64,000 nt of DNA from VXNE01 sp965261535. Lineage in GTDB: Bacteria; Pseudomonadota; Gammaproteobacteria; Pseudomonadales; Azotimanducaceae. Both the position numbers and the translations under genes were made by a program. Of the stretch, positions 35,552 through 43,006 are shown piece by piece (position 1 is the stretch's first letter; each line of letters starts with the position of its first letter). Location: the NCBI GenBank assembly GCA_965261535.1, contig OZ253469.1:4154001-4218000 (forward strand). The letters run 5' to 3'. The notes beneath the pieces were generated by a model. It was given only the letters and a program-made list of their open reading frames with translations, was not told the DNA's origin and made no database searches.

Positions 35552-37192
35552 ATGTTGGAAGACCTTCGCGATTTCATTCGTGACCGCGTTCGTCGCGACC
35601 TGACCGACGGCGTCGTCGAGGGCGCGGTTACGCGGTTTCCACCGGAACCGAATGGTTATCTGACCATTGGCCACGCGAAGTCCATCTGCCTGAACTTCGG
35701 CATCGCCCAGGAGTTCGGTGGCAAGACCGTTCTGCGTTTCGACGACACCAACCCCCTGAAGGAGAGCCAGGAGTTCGTCGACGCCATCCAGCGGGACGTG
35801 GATTGGCTCGGCTTTCCCCGGGGCACCGTGACCTTCGCTTCGGACTATTTCGATGCGTTGTACCGATTCGCGGAGAGGTTCATCGACGAGGGCCTGGCCT
35901 ACGTCGACAGCCAGAGCGCGGAAGACGTCGCGACGACACGCGGCAGTTTTATGCAGCCCGGACGCGAGAGCCCGTACCGGGACCGCCCCATCGAAGAGAA
36001 TCGCGAACTGTTCGCACGCATGCGCGCGGGCGAGTTCGGCGATGGCGCCCATGTGCTGCGAGCGAAGATCGACATGGCGTCGGCGAACCTGGTGATGCGC
36101 GATCCGGTGTTGTACCGGATCCGCCATGCGACGCACCATCGCACCGGCGACGACTGGTGCATCTATCCGATGTACGACTTCACGCATTGCCTGTGCGACG
36201 CGCTCGAAGGAATCACCCACTCTCTTTGCACGCTCGAATTCGAGAACAACCGGGAACTCTACGACTGGGTTCTCGACAACGCGGGTGTCGACTTCCACCC
36301 CCCGCAGATCGAGTTCTCGCGCCTGAACCTCGAGTACACGGTCATGTCGACGCGTTTCTTCCGCACACTCGTCGAGCGGGGCAGCGTCGCCGGGTGGGAC
36401 GACCCGCGGCTGCCTACCCTCGCCGGTCTGCGCCGGCGGGGATATACGGCGGAAATGCTCCGCGAGTTCTGCCATCGCATCGGCGTCACCAAGCAGAAAA
36501 ACCGCGTCGAGATGGAACTGCTGGAATTCTGCGCGCGCAGCGCGATGGACGACGCGGCGCCGCGCGGGATGGCGGTGCTCGATCCCCTCGCGGTCACTAT
36601 CACGAACTATCCGTCCGCCGAAGACGAAACGCTGGAAGCGCCCTGGCACCAGAAACAGCCGGAACTGGGCACGCGCCGGATCACGTTCGGCCGCTCGATC
36701 GCGATCGAACGCGACGACTTCATGGAAACGCCGCCGCGAAGGTACCGGCGGCTGTCTCCGGGGGAGATGGTGCGCCTGCGCCACGGCTTCATCATTCGCT
36801 GCGACGAAGTGATAAGGGGCGCGGACGGTCAGGCGGCGGAGCTGCGCTGCACCTACTTTCCGGAGTCGAAGAGCGGGAGCGATACCAGCGGGCTAAGACC
36901 CAAGGGCGTGGTGCACTGGGTGAGCAGGGCATCCGGCGTGGCGGCCGACGTGCGCCTCTACGACCGGCTGTTCAGCGTTTCCGCGCCGTCGCCGGACAAC
37001 ATGGAGGCGGAACTGAATCCCGATTCCCTCATCGTCAGGCAGGCGATCGTCGAGCCGGCGCTTGTCGAGGCCGAGGCATCGCGCTTCCAGTTCGAACGGT
37101 TGGGATATTTCTACAAGGATCCGGTCGAGCATTCGGCAACCGCGCCGGTGTTCAACAGGATCGTGACGCTGCGGGATTCGTATCGCCCCTAG
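35552..37192 (+). CDS. glnS: Glutaminyl-tRNA synthetase with altered signature motifs
   Basis: 546 aa. Class I synthetase that charges tRNA-Gln. Clear GlnRS features are 'RFPPEPNGYLTIGHAKSICL', 'LRFDDTNP', 'WCIYPMYDFTHCLCDALEGI', 'SLCTLEFENNRELYDW' and 'RRRGYTAEMLREFCHRIGVTK'. Two catalytic signatures differ from the usual form: HIGH is TIGH, and the VMSKR loop is VMSTR, so the lysine that helps stabilise the transition state is Thr. The C-terminal anticodon-binding beta-barrels look intact ('GVVHWVSRASG'). The ATG at 35552 gives family-typical length; no second copy is in the window. Confidence 0.92.
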   Translation: MLEDLRDFIRDRVRRDLTDGVVEGAVTRFPPEPNGYLTIGHAKSICLNFGIAQEFGGKTVLRFDDTNPLKESQEFVDAIQRDVDWLGFPRGTVTFASDYFDALYRFAERFIDEGLAYVDSQSAEDVATTRGSFMQPGRESPYRDRPIEENRELFARMRAGEFGDGAHVLRAKIDMASANLVMRDPVLYRIRHATHHRTGDDWCIYPMYDFTHCLCDALEGITHSLCTLEFENNRELYDWVLDNAGVDFHPPQIEFSRLNLEYTVMSTRFFRTLVERGSVAGWDDPRLPTLAGLRRRGYTAEMLREFCHRIGVTKQKNRVEMELLEFCARSAMDDAAPRGMAVLDPLAVTITNYPSAEDETLEAPWHQKQPELGTRRITFGRSIAIERDDFMETPPRRYRRLSPGEMVRLRHGFIIRCDEVIRGADGQAAELRCTYFPESKSGSDTSGLRPKGVVHWVSRASGVAADVRLYDRLFSVSAPSPDNMEAELNPDSLIVRQAIVEPALVEAEASRFQFERLGYFYKDPVEHSATAPVFNRIVTLRDSYRP

Positions 37193-37279
37193 ACCCGGAG
37201 ACCCGGCAGCAGGATCATGGGTGGGCTTGGCCCAAGGGTTTGATTCCATGTCAGTATCTTCAAGGACCGGGAAAGGACA

Positions 37280-37618
37280 ATGAACATGACACGGATCGTC
37301 GTGCGAGCCCTGATCGGGCACGGGGCGGACGTTAACTCGTGCCACCGGTTCGGTCGCACCCCGCTGCACTCTCTGGCGGAGCCAGGGGAGCACACGGAAC
37401 CACGGGTGGAGTTGGGGTTGATTCCAGCAATCCACATCCTGCCCGAAGATGAGTCACGCCGCCGAGGGTCACACATCGGCCTGCTGCTGTTCAGGAACGG
37501 GGCAGACCCGAACCTGCTGGATGATCACGGGAAGAAGCCGTTGGATCTGAACGAAGAGGGTTGGCTGGCGCAGACGCCGTTTCACCGGCGACTCGCAAGA
37601 CAGACCCAGGACAATTGA
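37280..37618 (+). CDS. Short ankyrin-repeat protein (possibly a fragment)
   Basis: 112 aa. Two ankyrin-like helices are visible: 'ALIGHGADVNSCHRFGRTPLH' (read 'GADVNSCHRFGRTPLH') and 'LLLFRNGADPNLLDDHGKKPLDL'. Ankyrin repeats mediate protein binding. The protein is short for the family, and the first repeat begins almost at the start codon, so the gene may be the remnant of a longer one. GGAAAGGA precedes the paired ATG codons at 37280 and 37286. Confidence 0.6.
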   Translation: MNMTRIVVRALIGHGADVNSCHRFGRTPLHSLAEPGEHTEPRVELGLIPAIHILPEDESRRRGSHIGLLLFRNGADPNLLDDHGKKPLDLNEEGWLAQTPFHRRLARQTQDN

Positions 37619-37670
37619 GTCTTGCTGTGCGACGGGCGATGATGATCTTTTGGTCTTTCGGGAAAATGCC

Positions 37671-38786
37671 ATGAAGCAACGCGCGGCGATGGTGGCTTTC
37701 GGTATCCTGGCGATGCTTGCCGGGGTGTCGCCGTTCGGCGCCGACTCGGCGCTGACCAACGAGGACGTCGTGCGCCTCACCGAGGCGGGACTCGGGCCGG
37801 TGGTCATCATCGCGAAAATCGAATCGTCTCAAACGGACTTCGACACGTCGGTCGATCAGCTCGTCGCCTTGGGTCAGGCGGGCGTGGACAACGCCGTGAT
37901 TGCGGCCATGGTCGAGGCGTCCAAGGCGACGACCGGCGCAGGGACGGCTGTAAGCGCGCCGGCGACGCCGACGCGAACGAGCGGTGCGGACGTTACCGTC
38001 GATGCGACCCCTGCCGGCACGGAGGGTGCCGCGCAGCCCAGGGCGATTCCCGGCAGCACGTTCCGCGAGCGGCTTGGTTCAGGCGGCGAGGGTCCGGAGA
38101 TGGTGGTGATTCCCGCGGGCAGTTTCCGCATGGGCTGCCTGTCGAACGACAGCGGTTGTGTAAACCGCGGGAAACCGGTTCACGAAGTCAGGATACCGGT
38201 GGCATTCGCACTGTCGGTCCACGAGGTGACGTTTGACGACTACGACCGGTTCACCTACCCGAACAAGGTGGACGACGAAGGCCGGGGCCGCGGAAGCCGT
38301 CCGGCCATCAAGGTGTCGTGGGATGACGCGAAGGAGTATGTCGCGTGGCTGTCGGGAGAGACGGGAGCGGACTACCGCTTGCCGAGCGAGGCGGAGTGGG
38401 AGTACGCGGCGCGCGCGGAGTCGACGACGAAGTACAGCTGGGGCAACGAAATCGGCTCGAACCGGGCGAACTGCCATAGCGACCATTGTGGCGATCAGTG
38501 GAAGTTCACGAGCCCTGTGGGTTCGTTCCGGCCGAACGGGTTCGGCCTGTACGACATGCACGGCAACGTGTGGGAGTGGGTGGAGGACTGTTGGAATGTC
38601 AGCTATTCCGGCGCGCCGTCGGACGGCAGCCCGTGGCTTCGCGGGGATTGCGCGAAGCGCGTTTTGCGCGGCGGCTCCTGGATCAACGAACCGTGGTACC
38701 TCCGCGCCGCGTCCCGGCTCAGGAACACCACCGGCAGCCGCAGCGACTACGACGGGTTCCGTGTGGCCCGGACGCTCACCCCTTGA
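37671..38786 (+). CDS. Formylglycine-generating-enzyme-like (SUMF1, C-type-lectin fold) exported protein; candidate DGR target
   Basis: 371 aa. A signal peptide comes first, then a small helical domain ('ALTNEDVVRLTEAGLGPVVI'), an Ala/Thr-rich linker, and a C-terminal FGE-sulfatase domain (about residues 140-370). That domain has 'EMVVIPAGSFRMGC', 'YRLPSEAEWEYAARA', 'GLYDMHGNVWEWVEDCW' and 'RVLRGGSWINEPWYLRAASR'. This fold is a standard target of diversity-generating retroelements, which rewrite the C-terminal surface. Here the last segment (38682-38777) uses many NNC codons (ATC, AAC, TAC, CTC, TCC, AGC, GAC) where such proteins typically have AAC in the template. Remnants of an Avd-like gene and a reverse transcriptase follow directly. 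Confidence 0.9.
   Translation: MKQRAAMVAFGILAMLAGVSPFGADSALTNEDVVRLTEAGLGPVVIIAKIESSQTDFDTSVDQLVALGQAGVDNAVIAAMVEASKATTGAGTAVSAPATPTRTSGADVTVDATPAGTEGAAQPRAIPGSTFRERLGSGGEGPEMVVIPAGSFRMGCLSNDSGCVNRGKPVHEVRIPVAFALSVHEVTFDDYDRFTYPNKVDDEGRGRGSRPAIKVSWDDAKEYVAWLSGETGADYRLPSEAEWEYAARAESTTKYSWGNEIGSNRANCHSDHCGDQWKFTSPVGSFRPNGFGLYDMHGNVWEWVEDCWNVSYSGAPSDGSPWLRGDCAKRVLRGGSWINEPWYLRAASRLRNTTGSRSDYDGFRVARTLTP
38667..38777 (+). other. Candidate DGR variable region (VR)
   Basis: This is the C-terminal coding stretch of the SUMF1-like gene. Codons at the exposed positions are ATC, AAC, TAC, CTC, TCC, CTC, AAC, ACC, ACC, AGC, AGC, GAC, TAC and GAC. All end in C and vary only in the first two bases, the pattern left when adenines of AAC template codons are randomised. 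The framework (GGCGGCTCCTGG, CTCCGCGCCGCG, GGGTTCCGTGTGGCC) is conserved. No template repeat was found in the window, so the call rests on the codon pattern and the neighbours. Confidence 0.5.
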
Positions 38787-38810
38787 ATCTTTGCATCTTT
38801 ACCTCTTCGG

Positions 38811-38846
38811 GGGACCAAGGGGCGGAGCCCCTTGGTCCCGATTTTT
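38811..38846 (+). terminator. Perfect 13-bp hairpin followed by T-run
   Basis: GGGACCAAGGGGC (38811-38823) and its exact complement (38827-38839) enclose a GGA loop and are followed by GATTTTT. By itself this is a strong Rho-independent terminator for the SUMF1-like gene. DGRs also carry a GC-rich hairpin just downstream of the variable region that helps target recognition, and the position, 25 bp after the stop codon, fits that role too. Both are possible. Confidence 0.8.
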
Positions 38847-38860
38847 GGGGATTCAAATGA

Positions 38861-39084
38861 TCGGACAGGGAGCCTCTCCTGGAGTCGGCTGACGAACCGA
38901 AGGCCCGCGCGAGACACGCGAATCGGGCGCGCGCCACCGGTGCGGCGCTGGAGGCGCATTACCGCTTCGTGTTATGGCTGGTGCCTGCGGTGGAGCGCTT
39001 TCCCCGCAAGCAGAAGTTCCTCCTCGGCGAGCGCATCCAGGCGACCGCGCTCGATGTGCTGGAGCGCCTGATCGAGGCGATGCG
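38861..39084 (+). pseudogene. Avd-like four-helix-bundle protein, 5' half only
   Basis: The frame reads '...ATGAALEAHYRFVLWLV', then 'PAVERFPRKQKFLLGERIQA' and 'TALDVLERLIEA', the first two helices of the accessory variability determinant (Avd) family, which partners DGR reverse transcriptases. It has no ATG after the stop at 38858, and after 'LIEA' the sequence shifts into the reverse-transcriptase frame, so the C-terminal half (about 60 residues) is gone. The family call rests on the pattern RFPR..F.LG.RIQ..ALDVLE.L.EA. Confidence 0.62.
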
Positions 39085-39429
39085 TTCTGCGCGGTGTGCG
39101 AACCGATCTTCGAGCGAGGTTTCATTTTCGACAGCTACGCCAACCGTCTTGGCAAGGGAACGCACCGCGCCGTCGCGCGATACGAGAAGTTCCGGGACCG
39201 CTATCGGCACGTCCTGCGCTGCGACATATACCGCTACTTTCCGGCCATCGACCACGAGATCCTCAAATCCGATCTTCGTCGCCGTATCGCCTGTCAGCGC
39301 ACGCTGGACCTCGCCGACCGCATCATCGACGGCTCCAACCCGCAGGAGCCGGTCAATCAACTTTTCCCCGGCGACGACCTGCTCACCCCCCTGCAGCGCC
39401 GCCGCGGCCTGCCCATCGGCAACCTGACG
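39079..39429 (+). pseudogene. Reverse transcriptase, internal fragment
   Basis: The frame reads 'EPIFERGFIFDSYANRLGKG', 'THRAVARYEKFRDRYRHVL', 'CDIYRYFPAIDHEILKSDL', 'FPGDDLLTPLQRRRGLPIGN' and 'LT'. These are RT motifs 2-4 with the first catalytic Asp in CDIYRYFPAID. The N-terminal about 70 residues are missing, removed with the Avd 3' half. The protein leaves homology right after GLPIGNLT, so the YVDD catalytic motif and thumb are absent. It cannot be active. Its type (GKGTHRA, LPIGNLT) fits DGR and related group-II-like RTs. Confidence 0.85.
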
Positions 39430-39613
39430 TGCGGGGGAGGGGCGGTTCCGAGACTGGTCGGCCGGCCTGTCGGGTGCTCACGAGTCAACATCTCGCAGAT
39501 GGACACGATTCCGCTTGAAATGCGGCCGCAACGCAACGACGCGGTAGGCTTGGGCGGAAACGAACACGGCGCACCCGAAGCGGCTTCGGATTTGGCGGCG
39601 CGCTGGTCGGGTC

Positions 39614-40891
39614 TCAGGCGTACGCCGTAGCCAGGTCTTCCCAGAAGTCCGCGTAGGTCTTCGCCACGCAGCCGGGATCGAGTACCGCGCAACCGCCGAC
39701 CTTGCTGGCGAAGACGGCGAGCGACATGGCCATCCGGTGATCGTCGTAGGTTGCGAACTGCGCCGGGCGCGGCTCGGATATTGGCCGAAACCGGACCCAG
39801 TCGTCGCCTTCCTCGACATCTGCCCCCGCCTTGCGAAGCTCGTGCACGGGACAGGCGATACGGTCGCACTCCTTGTGTCGCAGCGTCGACAGGCCCGTGA
39901 GATGCGTAGCGCCAGGGAGGAATGGGGCCATCGCCATGAGGGTCGTTGCCGCGTCTGGCATATCCTCCATGTCCACGTGTCCGACGGCCCGCAATTCGGC
40001 GGGGCCCGCGATGGAAACAGTGTCATGCTCGATCCGAACGTCGGCACCGAGCTTCCGGCAAACATCGAAGAACGCGAAGTCGCCCTGGGTCGTGCCAGCC
40101 CCCAGGTTGGCGAAACGCACCGTGGAGGCGTGCAAGGTGGCGAGGCCCGCGAAGTACGTGGCTGCGGACGCGTCGCCTTCGATGGTGACGGTGCCGCCCC
40201 GGTAGCGCGCGGGATCGATGCGTATGGCATCGGTACCCGCGATTCCCACCGATACGCCTCTCCTCGCCATTTCGACCCGCGTGACCTCGACGTAGGAGGC
40301 GGACACGGGTTCGTCTTTCGGACGCACGGTGAGACCATGCGGCAGTCGCGGTGCGATCAGCATCAACCCCGACAGGTATTGACTGGACACGTGCGTGCCG
40401 ACTTCGACTTCGCGCGCCCAGTCATCGGGGCCGGCGACGGAAATGGGCAGGTGCCCGTCCTCGTCTGCGGCCTGCGCCTGGCAGCCGAGTTGTCGCAATG
40501 CCTCGATCATGTCGCGATTGGGCCGGACGCGAAGCGGCGCGCGACCATCGAAATGCGTCGTCTCCCGGCGCAGCGCCGCGACCGCCAACAGGAAGCGCAG
40601 CGATACGCCGCTGAGATCGACATCGATGTGCGCCTCGCCGGCGGCAAGCGCTGCGGGAGGATCGACGACAAGCCGCGAGCGGCCGCGGGCCTCGATGCCG
40701 ACGCCCAATCGCGAAAGCGCACCGACCATGGCGTCGACGTCATCGCATCGAGGGATACCGACGAGTTCCGTCCGGTCGGACGCGAGCGCGGACATGACGA
40801 GATGGCGCAGCGCGATGGACTTGCTGCCGGGCAGCGTCAATGTGATGTCGAACGGTTCGCGAACCCTGCCGATCTCTTGCTGTCCGTGCAT
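39614..40891 (-). CDS. aroA: 3-phosphoshikimate 1-carboxyvinyltransferase (EPSP synthase)
   Basis: 425 aa, the usual length. It makes EPSP from shikimate-3-phosphate and PEP in aromatic amino-acid synthesis. Motifs are 'LTLPGSKSIALRHLVM' (substrate-binding Lys and Arg), 'RVRPNRDMIEALRQLGC', 'VSSQYLSGLMLIAPRLP', 'EGDASAATYFAGLATLH' and 'ATYDDHRMAMSLAVFA'. The PEP-site loop that usually reads G-x-S/A-G-T-x-x-R is 'LSGVSLRF' here. The ATG at 40891 is chosen; the open frame reaches 41065, but that part has no similarity. It is divergent from the acyl-CoA dehydrogenase gene. Confidence 0.93.
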   Translation of the reverse strand: MHGQQEIGRVREPFDITLTLPGSKSIALRHLVMSALASDRTELVGIPRCDDVDAMVGALSRLGVGIEARGRSRLVVDPPAALAAGEAHIDVDLSGVSLRFLLAVAALRRETTHFDGRAPLRVRPNRDMIEALRQLGCQAQAADEDGHLPISVAGPDDWAREVEVGTHVSSQYLSGLMLIAPRLPHGLTVRPKDEPVSASYVEVTRVEMARRGVSVGIAGTDAIRIDPARYRGGTVTIEGDASAATYFAGLATLHASTVRFANLGAGTTQGDFAFFDVCRKLGADVRIEHDTVSIAGPAELRAVGHVDMEDMPDAATTLMAMAPFLPGATHLTGLSTLRHKECDRIACPVHELRKAGADVEEGDDWVRFRPISEPRPAQFATYDDHRMAMSLAVFASKVGGCAVLDPGCVAKTYADFWEDLATAYA

Positions 40892-41082
40892 GTCAGAATC
40901 GCCTGTGAACGACTTCCCCCGAATGGATGTCGCGATGTACTTGCGCGCCGTCCCCCGCACGGGGCACGCCGGTTCATGGGTGATTATCGCATCCGGATCG
41001 GGGGCGGTCAGGGTGGGAAACGGTGTTGCGTTGCCGGCGGGGCGGTAGAATGGCATGGATTGCAACCGTCAGGAGAAAGCGC

Positions 41083-42348
41083 ATGGCCGAAGCCGTGACT
41101 GCGGACGTATCCGTCGATCTGAACAATCTGACGATGAGCGAAGAGGCGCAACCCTTGCTCGACGCCGTCGGGAAATTCATTGCGGAAGAGGTCAACCCCC
41201 AGGCGCCGGAGTATTTCGAAGCCGCCGGCGAACACGGAGACCGCTGGAGCCTGTCTCCGCGCCAGCAGCGGATACTTGGCGCATTGAAGGGAAAGGCAAA
41301 GGCCAACGGCCTGTGGAACTTCTTCCTGCCCGATGCCGAGACCGGCGAAGGGCTGAAAAACCTCGACTACGCGTACATCGCGGCGGAACTCGGCAAGAAC
41401 CCGCTTTCGTCGGAATGCCTGAACTGCAGCGCGCCCGATACCGGCAACATGGAAGTGCTTGAGCGCTATGCGACGCCTGAGCAGAAGGAAAGATGGCTGA
41501 AACCGTTGCTGAATGGAGAAATCCGGTCCTGTTTCGGCATGACCGAGCCCAACCTGGCGTCTTCGGATGCGAAGAACATCGGCACCCGCGCGCGTCTCGA
41601 CGGTGACGAATGGGTCATCAATGGCGAGAAGTTCTATATCTCAGGTGCCGGCGACAGCCGGTGCAAGATCATGATCTGCATGGTCAAGACCAGCCCCGAC
41701 GCGGCGCCGCACCGGCAGCAGTCGCAGATCCTGGTGCCGATGGACACCTCCGGAGTGAACGTCCTCGAACCCATGACGGTATTCGGCCACGACGACGCGC
41801 CCCACGGCCACATGCACATCATGCTGGAGGACGTCCGCGTGCCGAAAGAGAACTGCCTGTTGGACGAGGGCCGGGGTTTCGAGATATCGCAGGCGCGCCT
41901 TGGCCCGGGCCGCATTCACCACTGCATGCGATCCATCGGCCAGGCGGAACGCGCGCTGGACCTGCTGGTGCGTCGCGGCATTTCCCGGGAGGCGTTCGGT
42001 CGGCCGATCCTGCAATTGGGCAAGAACATCGAACTGGTGTCCCGGGCGCGCATCGACATCGAAGCGATGCGCCTGATGGTGCTGAAGGCCGCGAAGGCGA
42101 TGGACGTGCTGGGCAACCGCGAAGCCCGGATCTGGGTGCACATGGTCAAGGCGATGGTGCCCGAGCGGGTGTGCCAGATCATCGACCAGGCGATTCAGCT
42201 CCACGGCGCCACGGGCGTTTCGCAATGGACGCCGCTGGCGGGCATGTACACGGGACAGCGGACCTTGAGAATCGCGGACGGCCCGGACGAAGTGCATCAC
42301 CTCGTGGTCGGCCGGGCGGAAATGCATAAGTATCAGGGGGTCGCCTGA
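41083..42348 (+). CDS. Acyl-CoA dehydrogenase
   Basis: 421 aa. FAD enzyme that introduces the alpha-beta double bond in acyl-CoA. Family motifs are 'CFGMTEPNLASSDAKNIGTRA' (read 'MTEPNLASSDAKNI', FAD/substrate site), 'GDEWVINGEKFYISGAG', 'LGPGRIHHCMRSIGQAERAL', 'SREAFGRPILQLGKN' and 'QIIDQAIQLHGATGVSQWTPL'. It resembles the ACAD10/11-like group. The ATG at 41083 has AGGAGA 7 bases upstream. Confidence 0.94.
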   Translation: MAEAVTADVSVDLNNLTMSEEAQPLLDAVGKFIAEEVNPQAPEYFEAAGEHGDRWSLSPRQQRILGALKGKAKANGLWNFFLPDAETGEGLKNLDYAYIAAELGKNPLSSECLNCSAPDTGNMEVLERYATPEQKERWLKPLLNGEIRSCFGMTEPNLASSDAKNIGTRARLDGDEWVINGEKFYISGAGDSRCKIMICMVKTSPDAAPHRQQSQILVPMDTSGVNVLEPMTVFGHDDAPHGHMHIMLEDVRVPKENCLLDEGRGFEISQARLGPGRIHHCMRSIGQAERALDLLVRRGISREAFGRPILQLGKNIELVSRARIDIEAMRLMVLKAAKAMDVLGNREARIWVHMVKAMVPERVCQIIDQAIQLHGATGVSQWTPLAGMYTGQRTLRIADGPDEVHHLVVGRAEMHKYQGVA

Positions 42349-42399
42349 ACCGCATCGTGTTCTCGCGGTTTGCCGCGACCGAGGTATGGCTTTGCGTCC

Positions 42400-42475
42400 T
42401 GGTGGAGCCGGGGGGGTTCGAACCCCCGACCTCGACATTGCGAACGTCGCGCTCTCCCAACTGAGCTACGGCCCC
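42400..42475 (-). tRNA. tRNA-Ala (anticodon CGC)
   Basis: 76-nt cloverleaf on the minus strand with the CCA end encoded. The acceptor stem GGGGCCG pairs with CGGCTCC and includes the G3-U70 wobble pair, the identity element for alanine. The D-arm GCTCAGTTGGGAGAGC, the anticodon stem CGACG/TGTCG around loop TTCGCAA (anticodon CGC, reading GCG) and the T-arm GGGGGTTCGAACCCCC are all regular. Confidence 0.97.
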
Positions 42476-42564
42476 GGGTCGGACGGAAAGGTGATTAAGG
42501 TGGGCGGATTTTGCCGGAATACGGTCGGGAATCCAAACCGAACGCCTCCTCGGAGCCATCGACG

Positions 42565-42987
42565 ATGAAAAAGGGGATCATCTTCGGCGCATTCGACCTG
42601 TTTCACGCGGGCCACGTCATGATGATGCGAGAGGCCAAAAGCGTCTGCGACCACCTGATCGTCGGCCTCCAGAGCGATCCTTCCATCGATCGGCCGCAAA
42701 AGAACAGGCCCGTTCAGAGCATCGTCGAACGCCACATACAGGTCGCGGCGTGCCGCTACGTCGACGAGATCATCGTATACAGCACGGAGGCGCAACTGCT
42801 CGACATCCTCGAACACGTCGACTGGGACGTGCGGATACTCGGCGAGGAATACCGGGACAAGGAGTTCACCGGACGCGAGGAGACGTTAAGTCGCTGCTAC
42901 TTCAACCAGCGCTCTCACACCTTTTCAAGCTCGGAACTGCGCAACCGCGTTGTGGCCAGCTCGGTCGACCCAAAGGCCGTGGAGTAG
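42565..42987 (+). CDS. Cytidylyltransferase-family nucleotidyltransferase (TagD-like)
   Basis: 140 aa. The N-terminal 'IIFGAFDLFHAGHVMMMREA' contains the HxGH nucleotide-binding motif (HAGH). 'QSIVERHIQVAACRYVDEI' and the late 'HTFSSSELRNRV' (in place of RTxGISTT) complete the family, which includes glycerol-3-phosphate cytidylyltransferase and related enzymes that activate small alcohol phosphates. The substrate is uncertain. The ATG at 42565 has GGAG 9 bases upstream. Confidence 0.88.
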   Translation: MKKGIIFGAFDLFHAGHVMMMREAKSVCDHLIVGLQSDPSIDRPQKNRPVQSIVERHIQVAACRYVDEIIVYSTEAQLLDILEHVDWDVRILGEEYRDKEFTGREETLSRCYFNQRSHTFSSSELRNRVVASSVDPKAVE

Positions 42988-43006
42988 CGCCGAAGTCCGC
43001 TGCGCG

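Noticed and set aside
35459..36784. Minus-strand frame of 441 codons over glnS
   Set aside because: Antisense shadow of the GlnRS gene; no start signal or domain.
39430..39613. AAC-containing stretch downstream of the RT fragment as a possible DGR template repeat
   Set aside because: It cannot be aligned with the candidate variable region; the framework segments such as GGGTTCCGTGTGGCC are absent.
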